A DNA stretch of 64,000 bases from JAQIBY01 sp963676165 (GTDB lineage Bacteria > Bacteroidota > Bacteroidia > Bacteroidales > ML635J-15). The stretch is taken from NCBI GenBank assembly GCA_963676165.1, contig OY781043.1, forward strand, positions 3,472,001 through 3,536,000, read 5' to 3'. Made by a program: the position numbers and the translations under genes. How positions within the stretch are numbered: position 1 is the stretch's first letter; every line of letters begins with the position of its first letter. Shown in pieces: positions 1 to 9,000 of the stretch. Under the pieces are notes generated by a model. That model was given only the letters and a program-made list of their open reading frames with translations, was not told the origin of the DNA and ran no database searches.

Positions 1-825
1 AATTCAATCACAGAGATAGAAAACACCTTGCAAAACCGGAGTTGGAGCAATTCAGATGAATATATCGTGAATATTACTGGTGGAACAAAACTCATGGCGA
101 TTGCATGTTTGTCATTCTTTACAAATTTTCCCAATGCCAGAATTTTGTATAAATATATTGGTCAGAATGCATACAGGCAAATATTTCCAAGGATAAGCTC
201 TCCTGAATTCATTGTAAAAAGCCGTTTATCTCTCGAAGAGTATTTAACAGCTTACGGATTGTCTTTAACTTTTAAGGAACATAACCTGAAAGATAATAGA
301 ATTGCAAGTGAGCTTTTTGAAAAATGTGTTTATTTCAACAACAATATCAACGAAATCCCTGAAATTCTTAATGCCAGAAAATACAAGTCTGCTAATAACA
401 AAAGCTTTTATACCGGGGGGTGGTTTGAGGAGTACATCTATTATCAGATAAAAACACAACTGCAATTGAATCAATCTCAAATTGCAATGAAAGTGAAAAT
501 CAGGAATCAGCGTACCAATAACGAATACGATGTGGTCTTTGTTTATCAGAACCGGATTTACCTGGTTGAGTGTAAAGCCTATTTTAGTTCGTCAAGAATA
601 AAAGATAAACTGGAGGAAGATCTGTACAAGCTTGGAGCTCTTGATGATGATTTTGGAATCAATGCCCGTTCTGTGTTGATAACAAACTTCGATTTGGAAA
701 ATTACAACAGAAAAGAAAACCGGACCATTATGAGCAGAGCCTCAGATTTGAAGGTTGGATTTCTGCAAATGAAAAACCTTAAAACAAATAACTTTATTAA
801 ATCACAGCTAAATTATGAATCGTAA
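1..825 (+). CDS. Card1/Can2-like CARF nuclease, 5' partial
   Basis: Ancillary effector of type III CRISPR immunity: family members bind cyclic oligoadenylate through an N-terminal CARF domain and then cut nucleic acid with a PD-(D/E)XK domain. The reading frame is open to base 1, so the start lies outside the window; the TTG at 28 is internal. Visible are the CARF motif NITGGTKLMAIA near base 70, a middle helical section, and the nuclease core YDVVFVYQNRIYLVECKAY near 527-583, giving the D...ECK active site. About 275 residues are present, so roughly the first hundred are missing compared with the usual family length. It overlaps the next gene by 11 bases, so the two are probably co-translated. 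The family call rests on motif order; whether DNA, RNA or both are cut cannot be told here. Confidence 0.85.
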   Translation, partial: NSITEIENTLQNRSWSNSDEYIVNITGGTKLMAIACLSFFTNFPNARILYKYIGQNAYRQIFPRISSPEFIVKSRLSLEEYLTAYGLSLTFKEHNLKDNRIASELFEKCVYFNNNINEIPEILNARKYKSANNKSFYTGGWFEEYIYYQIKTQLQLNQSQIAMKVKIRNQRTNNEYDVVFVYQNRIYLVECKAYFSSSRIKDKLEEDLYKLGALDDDFGINARSVLITNFDLENYNRKENRTIMSRASDLKVGFLQMKNLKTNNFIKSQLNYES

Positions 826-2107
826 TGTGTTTATCAGTTTTTTAGGAGTTGGTGGATATAACCCTTGTAGTTATTTTACCACTAATATAGATTCTGGGGT
901 GGAAACTTGTTTTGTTCAGGAAGCAACAATTAAATACCATTGTCAGAATTTTGATGCATATTACTTTTTCCTTACTGATGATGCAAGAAAAAACAATTGG
1001 GGAAATGAGGGTGGATTGCTTCAATGTTTACAAGGAATAAAACCGGAATTGAAAGAGGGGACTGTACACGATGTTAGTATCCCCAATGGATTTACCATAG
1101 ATGAAATGTGGGATATCTTCCAAATTGTATTTGACTGTATAAAGGAACGTGATACGATTGTCTTTGATATAACTCATGGTTTTAGAAATTTGCCCATGTT
1201 GGGTATGGTATTAATAAATTATCTGAAAGCAACGAAAAATGTTGAAATATCAGGAATTCATTATGGAGCATATGAAAACCCTATATTTACTGATAAAAAA
1301 GATACGAATGGAGAAAAGAAAAAAGTTAGGAATGTTAGACTACTTGATTTTGTTGGTTTCTCCGTGTTACAGGATTGGACAACTGCAGCGAACAATTTGT
1401 ATGATTTTGGTAATGTGGATAGTTTATCAGAGCTTATCAATAAAAGTATAGCGCCGGTTCTGAAAGAAACCAAAGGACAGGATGAGGAAGCAAAGAAATT
1501 GCACAAATTAATTAAGCCATTGCCCGAAGTATTTCAAAACATTCGTACTGTTCGGGCAAAGGAAATATACAAAGCAGATAAGTATAATCTTATTAAAGAA
1601 GCCATTAGTTCCATTGATAAAAGCAAAGCACCACAACTGGCGCCGCTTTTAAACAGAATCGAAAATAAATTCTCGGAGTTCAGTAACAGTGAAAGTACAA
1701 AAAACGGATTCTCTGCCGTTGAGCTTTGTTTGGATTATGGCTGGATACAACAGGCTTATACTTTGTTAATTGAAACTGTTGTTTCCTATATTCTTGAAAC
1801 TGAGAATCTGGATTGGGAATCCACAATCAATCGAAACATTGTCAATTCATGTTTTAGTATTGCAGAGAATAGGATACCGGAGTCTGACTGGAGAGGTGAT
1901 GCTGCAAAGAACAGAAATTTAACCCGACGTTTAATGGAAAGTGAAATTATCAGGGATTTGCAGGAGGATATGAATAATTTGATTGACTCCAGAAATGATG
2001 TGAATCATGCAGGGGTGAGATTTAATGCCAGAACTTCGGATAAAATTAGGAAGCAGATAGAATCAATTTATAAGTCAATTATTAGTAAAGTGGGAAACAA
2101 ATGTTAG
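815..2107 (+). CDS. csx1: Csx1-family CARF-HEPN ribonuclease (DxTHG type)
   Basis: Type III CRISPR ancillary RNase, expected to be switched on by cyclic oligoadenylate made by Cas10 and to degrade RNA. The N-terminus (FISFLGVGGYNPCSYF) and the FDITHGFRNLPML motif around residue 116 are hallmarks of the TIGR02221/DxTHG CARF family. The C-terminal HEPN domain has an R-x4-H motif in SRNDVNHAG near residue 391, the usual RNase active site. Length (430 aa) is normal. It overlaps both the upstream nuclease gene and the downstream small gene by a few bases, so the three form one operon pointing at the array. Having two different CARF effectors in one operon suggests layered signalling outputs. Csx1 versus Csx2 naming is a matter of convention. 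Confidence 0.9.
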   Translation: MNRNVFISFLGVGGYNPCSYFTTNIDSGVETCFVQEATIKYHCQNFDAYYFFLTDDARKNNWGNEGGLLQCLQGIKPELKEGTVHDVSIPNGFTIDEMWDIFQIVFDCIKERDTIVFDITHGFRNLPMLGMVLINYLKATKNVEISGIHYGAYENPIFTDKKDTNGEKKKVRNVRLLDFVGFSVLQDWTTAANNLYDFGNVDSLSELINKSIAPVLKETKGQDEEAKKLHKLIKPLPEVFQNIRTVRAKEIYKADKYNLIKEAISSIDKSKAPQLAPLLNRIENKFSEFSNSESTKNGFSAVELCLDYGWIQQAYTLLIETVVSYILETENLDWESTINRNIVNSCFSIAENRIPESDWRGDAAKNRNLTRRLMESEIIRDLQEDMNNLIDSRNDVNHAGVRFNARTSDKIRKQIESIYKSIISKVGNKC

Positions 2108-2466
2108 TTAATTTATCAAATCATCCATCGGCAAATTGGCCGGAAAATCAAAAAGCAAAAGCCAAATATGATTATTCCGGAATTGTGGATTTACCTTTTC
2201 CAAGCATAGATCCCAATTTAACTTCAATACAAGTTATCGAACTTGCAGATGAATATTTTGCACAATGTAAAAAGCTGCTTGCAAATTCTGATGTCAGCAA
2301 TGCTGTGCACATCATGGGTGAGTTTACTTTTTGTTATGCTTTGATCACCCGCCTGAGAAGAGCCCACATTTCCTGTATTGCCAGTACAACAAAACGCATA
2401 GTTAAGCAGGAGAGAAACACAAAAAAATCAGTATTTGAATTTGTCGATTTCAGGACGTTTGAATAG
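2101..2466 (+). CDS. Small type III CRISPR-associated protein (Csx15/Csx20-like)
   Basis: 121-residue cytosolic protein with no signal peptide or membrane helix. It begins LVNLSNHPSANW and contains a hydrophobic strand-turn-helix region VHIMGEFTFCYALITRL and then ASTTKRIV, a layout resembling one Rossmann-like CARF half. Small proteins of this kind (Csx15, Csx16, Csx20) accompany CARF effectors, and some are ring nucleases that destroy the cyclic oligoadenylate signal. It overlaps the csx1 stop by 7 bases and is the last gene before a strong terminator, so it is co-expressed with two effectors that would need an off switch. The ring-nuclease role is inference; I recognise the type of protein rather than a certain family. 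Confidence 0.55.
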   Translation: MLVNLSNHPSANWPENQKAKAKYDYSGIVDLPFPSIDPNLTSIQVIELADEYFAQCKKLLANSDVSNAVHIMGEFTFCYALITRLRRAHISCIASTTKRIVKQERNTKKSVFEFVDFRTFE

Positions 2467-2500
2467 AACTTCTGTTAAGCAATCAAAACAATTTATTAGT

Positions 2501-2534
2501 AAAGTCGGGAAATCTCCCGACTTTATTGTTTTTA
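2501..2534 (+). terminator. Rho-independent terminator of the CARF operon
   Basis: Perfect 10-bp stem (AAAGTCGGGA / TCCCGACTTT) with a 4-base loop, followed by the T-rich stretch attgttttta. It lies 35 bases after the last gene and before the oppositely transcribed array, so it should keep effector transcripts from running antisense through the repeats. Confidence 0.85.
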
Positions 2535-2582
2535 TCCACTTAATATTCCGTTGTGATTTATTATTTGGTTTTTGAAATCTAT

Positions 2583-3172
2583 CCATATCTCAGGCAGTGG
2601 ATGAATCAAAATTATTAAATTTTACTTTTGCTGGATTTTCAATGTCTCAATTGCCATATCTCAGGCAGTGGATGAATCTTTAAACTTAAATATTAATTAA
2701 AAACAAAAAATTGTCTCAATTGCCATATCTCAGGCAGTGGATGAATCACGGCAACGATCGCATACCGCCAGCCGTTATCGGTCAGGTCTCAATTGCCATA
2801 TCTCAGGCAGTGGATGAATCTAAATAAGGGAGAAGGCTATTCTGTCCTAACTTTTCGTCTCAATTGCCATATCTCAGGCAGTGGATGAATCGAAAGTAAA
2901 ACATTTTATGAAAGTAAAACATTTTGTCTCAATTGCCATATCTCAGGCAGTGGATGAATCTGAAAAGGATCAAAAAGATCGAAGGCGGCTCAAGCGTCTC
3001 AATTGCCATATCTCAGGCAGTGGATGAATCTTTTTTTAAAGACGAAACTTTAATAAAAATTATTAAGTCTCAATTGCCATATCTCAGGCAGTGGATGAAT
3101 CTCTTGATAAACATGGAAGTAATCTCTCAACCTGTTTGTCTCAATTGCCATATCTCAGGCAGTGGATGAATC
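2583..3172 (-). CRISPR. CRISPR array, 9 repeats and 8 spacers, read leftward
   Basis: Eight identical 35-bp repeats start at 2644, 2713, 2786, 2857, 2926, 2996, 3067 and 3138; a ninth (2583-2607) keeps only the last 25 bases as read on the + strand. Spacers are 34-38 bp. On the - strand each repeat ends in ATTGAGAC, close to the ATTGAAAC crRNA 5' tag of many type I and III systems, and the decayed repeat then becomes the leader-distal one with its 3' end lost. Both facts put the leader on the right, next to the Cas6/RT unit. Spacer 2892-2925 is itself an internal duplication of gaaagtaaaacatttt. Identical repeats suggest the array was recently maintained. Confidence 0.97.
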
Positions 3173-3535
3173 ATCCAGAATACCAACCACTTGACAAAAA
3201 TAGCTTTATTAATTTAAAGTGCAAAATGTCAAAGAGCAAGTTGGTATTACTACAAATTTAATAAATACACATAAAATTTTCGCAAATGATTGTAACAATC
3301 TTTTTAATTTTTTATATTTTTTGTCATCCTCGTCGTCTAATATCATGCAAATCTGGCAGTTACGTCTTATTTTCTTTTCGCAATTGTTTTGAGAATTCTG
3401 TTTTTTTAGTGATTTGCGAAAATATAACGTTTTTTGACATAAAACAGTTAGTGTGTTTATTGTTGACTGAAAGGAAGTTATGGACTGTTGTGAAAATGAC
3501 TTTAAAGGATCGCTTTCGCAAATGCCATAGTTGAG
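3173..3535 (-). promoter_or_regulatory. Probable CRISPR leader
   Basis: AT-rich, repeat-free stretch immediately upstream of the first (right-most) repeat in the inferred direction of transcription. The RT reading frame runs on into it, but from about base 3535 leftward the translation no longer resembles a reverse transcriptase (many K, N and Q residues, no YxDD). I therefore read it as the leader and its promoter, joined directly to the broken RT gene. Its length and promoter are not defined by sequence alone. Confidence 0.5.
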
Positions 3536-3928
3536 TACATATATAAAAAGGTTTGCGATAACTCTGCCCACCGCTTTTATAGCTCCTTTTTTATGTCTGT
3601 ATGCATAACAATTTGATGACAATTGATTGTCAATAATTGGGTATATAAGAGTATTAATTGCTTGTTGTACGATTTTATCGCTAATTGAAAGCAAGCCAAG
3701 AGGCCTGTATCCTTTTTTGTTTTTCTTTATATATGCAGATTTATAGGGTTGAGGAAGATAGGTGTTTTCGGAAAGCTGTTCCTGAATTTGTTTGATTTGC
3801 ACGTCTGCAACTAAATCAAATTCATAGACACTTATTTTGTCTATGCCTCCGGCTGATTTTTTCTTTTTTACCTGCAACCACGATTGCCAAAGCGTGTCAT
3901 AATTACATAGTTTATCATACAAACTCAT
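3209..3928 (-). pseudogene. CRISPR-type reverse transcriptase, truncated (RT-Cas1 remnant)
   Basis: The first 130 or so residues match the N-terminal part of group II intron-like RTs linked to type III CRISPR: WLQVKKKKSAGGIDKIS, LPQPYKSAYIKKNKKGYRPLG, ISDKIVQQAINTLIYPIID and the YAYRHKKGAIKAV element. The palm with its YxDD motif, the thumb and the Cas1 part that normally follows are absent. After about residue 135 the sequence is low-complexity and unlike RT. Only about 330 bases separate the break from the array, far too few for the missing parts, so this is a deletion and not a frameshift. In intact systems RT-Cas1 captures spacers from RNA; this copy cannot polymerise. It overlaps the cas6 stop by 14 bases. 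Confidence 0.85.
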
Positions 3929-4847
3929 AATTGTTATGGTTTATCATGTATTTACCTTGCCCGTATGTTGTTTGATTTCCAATTTGTGCATATTCACCAA
4001 GCAGCAGTAAGCCGAGAATTTCATTGAGTAGTCGTTTGTCTGTTTTGTATTGTACCGTTCCGGAAAACCCTTTCAATTCGGTTTTATCTTTTCGGTAGCT
4101 CCTTTTTAAGCTCAATGATATCTGTTCTATTTCTACTTGACAGGCAATACTTCGGCTGTCTTCTTTTAGTTGTTCAATTTCCGGGATTTCTCCATCGCAG
4201 TACAGATAATTCAGAAATGCAATTCGTTTAAGCAAATGAAAAAAAATATCTGTAAATGCAAAATTGCCTGTATGGCTGTGTTGTTTGTAAAGGTTCACAG
4301 GGCTGGTAAAGTGCATTTCAAGGAAATTCGATTTGATTTTTGCACTTTTAAATTTATCAATGCCTATCGATTGAATTCCCTTCTCTGAGAAAGTTGAAAG
4401 TCCTGGTAATTGTATATTGTCAATCCCTTTGGCAGATACAAAACTAACACCATGAAAGTTAATCCGGTTAAATAAGGCGTTTAATCTCCCTTTGGTAAAA
4501 AAAGGAATGGCTTGTGAGAAATATCCATAAAAATTTACCCTGACATTGAAATACCCATATCTATCTGTTTTATTAAAGCTGAAAGAGTACCCTCTTGGTG
4601 GATTTTCTATGTTGTCCCTGATGATTTTTACATCGGCAATTTTATTCTCCGGAATTCTGTGCCTGAAAAACAATGGGAAATCTGTACCTGTTTCCCTGTT
4701 TTCAATATCAATATCTGCAAACGCTGTTTCAAAAGCACTGTGTATTATAAACGCAAAATCAGGACGCTCCGGAACCTGTGTTTTGCAATAAAACGTAAAA
4801 CAGATTGGTGTGATTTTGAATGTATTTATACTGGTTTGTGAAATCAT
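3915..4847 (-). CDS. cas6: Cas6 family pre-crRNA endoribonuclease
   Basis: Cuts the repeat in the array transcript to release crRNAs carrying an 8-base 5' tag (here predicted AUUGAGAC). The C-terminal RAMP part is diagnostic: GFSGTVQYKTD, then LLLLGEYAQIGNQTTYGQGKY, the glycine-rich loop of the Cas6 family (PF10040 type). The N-terminal ferredoxin-like half is more divergent; a histidine at about residue 36 could be catalytic but I cannot confirm it. Length of 310 aa is normal for the Bacteroidota branch, where Cas6 often stands beside or is fused to RT-Cas1. It is the middle gene of a three-gene leftward unit and lies 45 bases after the membrane-protein gene. Since adaptation is broken, Cas6 is probably still needed to process the old array. 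Confidence 0.85.
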   Translation of the reverse strand: MISQTSINTFKITPICFTFYCKTQVPERPDFAFIIHSAFETAFADIDIENRETGTDFPLFFRHRIPENKIADVKIIRDNIENPPRGYSFSFNKTDRYGYFNVRVNFYGYFSQAIPFFTKGRLNALFNRINFHGVSFVSAKGIDNIQLPGLSTFSEKGIQSIGIDKFKSAKIKSNFLEMHFTSPVNLYKQHSHTGNFAFTDIFFHLLKRIAFLNYLYCDGEIPEIEQLKEDSRSIACQVEIEQISLSLKRSYRKDKTELKGFSGTVQYKTDKRLLNEILGLLLLGEYAQIGNQTTYGQGKYMINHNNYEFV

Positions 4848-4892
4848 ATAGTTGTTTCAGTTAAATCTGTTAATAATAATTTAGATAGAACT

Positions 4893-5543
4893 TCAATGAC
4901 ATAGATTGTATTTTTTGAGAGTTTTAATTCCTTCGGTTTCTGAAATGTCTTCAAGATAGTATTCATTCTCTTTAACTTGGTAATCTATACTTTTTGTTTT
5001 TTGTTCATTCGGATTTTTATTCAGATTTTCTCTTTTAATGGATTTTCCTTTTACATCATAAATATAATTTTTGTGAGTTATAGTAAAAGGCTTTTCTAAA
5101 TAAATAGTATGTGTGTATTTATATACACGTTGTTTTTTATCAAGTTTTCCTGCAGATGTTTCAAATCCAATGAAATCTATGCGTCCGATTTTATCGGAAA
5201 TCACCGTTTGTGCCAACGATTGTCCCCAACTTCTTATATCTGCTTCGGATGATAGAGGAGCATTCTCAATGCGACAATGTTCGATAAAATCATTTCCTTT
5301 TTTTTCCATATAGATGACATCCAGTTTTTTAGGCAGTCTTTCGATGTAGTTTTTCTTTTGCTCGTTAAACCATACAAATATGGAAATAATGATAATTGAT
5401 AATGCAGATAAGGGATCTATCCAATTTGCCCATTGATCAAGAAATGGTGCTTTTTTAATGAAATAAACAATTCCCGAAATAATGATAATTAATAATACAA
5501 AAATTACCTGTCGTTTGTTAAATTTGAAAATTGATTTAATCAT
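4893..5543 (-). CDS. Two-helix membrane protein in the cas6 unit
   Basis: 216 residues. Two transmembrane segments at about 12-29 (VIFVLLIIIISGIVYFI) and 45-60 (LSALSIIIISIFVWF) form a hairpin, followed by a roughly 155-residue soluble domain on the cytosolic side by the positive-inside rule. The soluble part starts LPKKLDVIYMEKKG and contains EADIRSWGQSLAQTVI. I do not recognise a named family. It is the first gene of the unit that continues with cas6 and the RT remnant, 45 bases upstream of cas6 on the same strand. Membrane effectors such as Csx23 and Cam1 are known partners of type III systems, so a membrane-acting CRISPR ancillary protein is a reasonable guess but only that. Confidence 0.6.
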   Translation of the reverse strand: MIKSIFKFNKRQVIFVLLIIIISGIVYFIKKAPFLDQWANWIDPLSALSIIIISIFVWFNEQKKNYIERLPKKLDVIYMEKKGNDFIEHCRIENAPLSSEADIRSWGQSLAQTVISDKIGRIDFIGFETSAGKLDKKQRVYKYTHTIYLEKPFTITHKNYIYDVKGKSIKRENLNKNPNEQKTKSIDYQVKENEYYLEDISETEGIKTLKKYNLCH

Positions 5544-6018
5544 AATGTATTTGTTTTTATAGTTTTATCTTGATAAAATTACAAAAATAATTTAGAAATG
5601 AATTATTTATAGAATTTTATGAAAACATTTTTGCTAAATTTATTTAAAGTCTTTAAATTTATTTGTCGTAAAGGTGGCATTACTATGAATACATAGGAAA
5701 AGCATAATAATTTCATCAATACAGATAATAATTTTAATTGTTCCTTTGTTTGTTACAGGCTATGCCATTGATAAATCATCCAATGCTATTGCAGAAAAAA
5801 ATTCACGTCTGTTCAGGCAAAAATTCTATCATTGGGCTTTTACCTGATTAAGTACATGAACTCATAAGTTAGGGTATGCCGTGTTTTGTGTCATATTTTG
5901 TTATAAAATTAAAGGCATCAGATTGTTCATTGCAAAACCCACAGATAATAATAGTTTAAAACACTTAAGAATCTTATTTAGAAACTTCTAAAACCAACAA
6001 CTCAATAATTAACAGCAA
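5544..6018. other. Intergenic region, no supported gene
   Basis: AT-rich spacer between the CRISPR unit and the carboxypeptidase genes. A + strand stretch of about 55 codons ending near 5850 (SSIQIIILIVPLFVTGYAID, then AEKNSRLFRQKFYHWAFT) reads like the tail of a short membrane peptide but has no ATG start, so it is at most a gene remnant. Nothing else stands out. This is the likely boundary between accessory and core DNA. Confidence 0.4.
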
Positions 6019-6054
6019 AAAAATGGCTGAAGCAATCACTCTTCAGCCATTTTT
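6019..6054 (-). terminator. Terminator after the carboxypeptidase pair
   Basis: Perfect 14-bp inverted repeat (AAAAATGGCTGAAG / CTTCAGCCATTTTT) with an 8-base loop. The A/T arms give T-tracts on both strands, so it can work bidirectionally. It starts 19 bases after the stop codon of the 1717-residue protein. Confidence 0.8.
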
Positions 6055-6072
6055 CAGGTAGATACCTATTTA

Positions 6073-9000
6073 TTACTCCACGATTATGCGGAAAACCTCA
6101 GATGATCCACTTTCATAGCTAACTGAAAGCAAATACACTCCTGAAACTTCCGGCATTGAGACTAAAGCAAGATTTGTCTGTGGGTTTAGGGTAAATATTT
6201 TTCGTCCATCAACGCTAAACACATTGATTTCCTGAATTTGTTCTGATGATTCAACATGCAATATTCCAGAAACCGGATTCGGATAACAAAGTGTTCCTGA
6301 ATTTGCTTTGGCAGGAACACCCGTTAAGGTTTGCACTTCGGCAACATCTGTTGCAGCGCATCCATTATTTCCTGTAACAGCAACAGAATAATATCCTCCC
6401 GACAAGCCAGTAATAGTTTCTGTCATTTCATCATTACTCCAACTGATTTCATAAGGAAAATCTGTTCCTGTGATTAAGACAGTAATTTCACCATCCTGAG
6501 CTGCAGCAGAAGATTCGTGTGTCACATCAAAGTCTAGTTCAGGACGATCCAAAACGTGAATATAATCCACTTTTGTTTCTGTATCCGTTTCACTTGATGC
6601 ATTTTCAACAATAAGCTCAACTGTATATAAACCAAGATCTGTGTACACATGCTCCGGGTTTTCGGCATTGGATGATGATCCATCACCAAAACTCCATGTC
6701 CATGAAATAACATCGGAACTACTTAAACTAGAAAATTGCACAGTATGGTCTTCACATCCTTCGAGTTCATCGGCTGAGAAATCAGCATTCACAACAACAG
6801 GACCTTCGGCCACAACACCCTGAGCAGTAGCAGTACATCCTAATGCATCAGTAACAGTCACCTGGTAAGTTCCTGCACACAAATCTGAAACAGTCTGATC
6901 TGTTCCTAAAGATTCACTCCATAAGTAAGTATAATCCAAAGTTCCACCGCTCACATCCGCGGAAACAGAACCATCACAAGCATCTAGCGCTGATTCATCT
7001 ATCGTATTCACAGTCACTTCAAGTAAATCCGCTTGAATAATAAAGACAGACATATTATCTGAGCAACCAACACCATCAATAACTTGCAAGGTATAACCTC
7101 CTGCAGAAAGTCCACTAAACAATCCTGAAGCTTGCGGAGCACCAGCATCTAAAGTAAATGAATAGTCTGAGTCTCCTCCTATTGCATTAACTTCTAATTC
7201 CCCGGTTGCACTACCAAAACATGCGACATCCACATGGCTATCTGACACCTCGCTAATAACAAGTTCATCATACACTGTGATGTAATCTGTAAGGCTATAA
7301 GATTCGGTACCATAACTATTGGTTGCTGTCAATTCCACGGTATAAGTTCCTGCACTATTATAGATATGCTGCGGATTTTGTTCAGTAGAAGTCTCTCCAT
7401 CTCCAAAATCCCAAGACCAACTTATCGGACTATTTGAACTTAAGTCAGTAAATTGTACAGTTAGAAAACCACAACTTTCTGTCTCATCAGCTGTAAAATC
7501 AGGGACAGGAGGCATAGAACTGGCATCGATATTATCGCAAGCTACCGTTGCACAACCAAAGCCATTTACAACAGTAACACAATAGTTACCGGCAGGCAAA
7601 TTTGAAGCGGTCTGTGTCGTTTGTTCTGGAAGTGTATTCCATGTGTATGTCAAAGGAGCTTCATCACCAGAAATAAGATTGACAGTGATGCTACCATCAG
7701 CATTTGTACCTGTTGCAAGTGTTGTTGAGAATGTCAATTCAGGATTTGGATTGACTGTTAAATTCACATTGTCTGTGGCAGTACACCCGTTTGCATCCTC
7801 AACAATTACGTCATAATTTCCGGCTTGATCTGCCACAAACGTTTGTCCAGTACCGGTTGGAGTCCAAGTATAAGTAGAAAATCCCGATCCTGCATCAAAA
7901 GTATAATCATCACCATCACAAATCGCCTGATCATCACCCAAATCAACGGTTGGCAAATCATGAATTGTAACATTAACAGCTTCACGAGCTGAGATACAAG
8001 TCTCATCCACTCTTACCTGCCAATCATAGAAATAATAGTAATATTCAAGATTCCCAGCAGTATTGTCATGGATAGATAAAATACCAGAAGTTTCAAATGG
8101 ATAAGCAAGCGTTCCTGTTGATCCTCCACCATTACGGTAAAGATTAGGAGAGCCTGGTCCCATAAGTGTATAATCTGTTCCTGCAGACACAGCAAAATTC
8201 AAGCTTACAACACTTTCTCCATCTGAGATACTGACAGTAGTGCTTGCAATTTCAGTGTCTGTATTATCATAAAGTGTGATTGTGCGATCAGCAGCTCCAT
8301 CCGCATAAACAGTAACCTCTTCGATCACAAAATCGGTATACGCATCGAAAATCAGACCATGTTCATTTGTATTCGTAAAATACCCACCATCACCGGAATT
8401 ATCTGTCTTACCAGCAGTAAAACTTTGAGAAGATGTTATGGTATTGTCCAGGTAAAGTGTTGTTGTTGCAGAAAAGTTATCGGTATATTCAAGACCTGTT
8501 GCAAGTAAATTACCTCCAGAAGCCGCATCGTACCAATTCACTTCACCATCAGCAGTTGCTAACAAAGTAATATTGGCAGGTCCGCATGATTCAGCATCAG
8601 ATACACCAGGAACATCTGGCATATCAATGGTAATATAATCAACAATGCTTGTATTGTCTGAACCATGATCATTAGTAACTTCTAAACTCACGGTATAGGT
8701 ACCATCTGCAGTGTAAGTGTGTAATGGATTTTGGTCATTTGATGTATTTCCATCACCAAAATTCCATGTCCAACCAGTTGCTAGTGCAGACTCATCTTGA
8801 AATTGAATTTCACCAGTACAACTAGAGGTTTCTGCAGCAGAGAAACCTGCTGTTGGTGGAATTTCTGAACTAGAACAAGATACATTTGCTTCCCAACCAG
8901 TCTGATTTACACCACCATCGGAAGTAAAAACAAAAGTCAAAGCACCTGAAGTTGTTGATGCTGTTACTACACCATTTGTACCAATCACAGAAGGATCAGT

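Noticed and set aside
2924..3169. 81-residue + strand open frame with repeated LPYLRQWMNL
   Set aside because: It is a translation of the CRISPR repeats and spacers.
3209..3928. RT as the driver of the FISUMP variable tips (DGR RT)
   Set aside because: It has the group II/CRISPR-type start, stands beside cas6 and a CRISPR array, lacks the catalytic palm, and no template repeat is near it.
1..6000. Cas10 or other type III backbone genes within the window
   Set aside because: None present; they are expected to the left of base 1.
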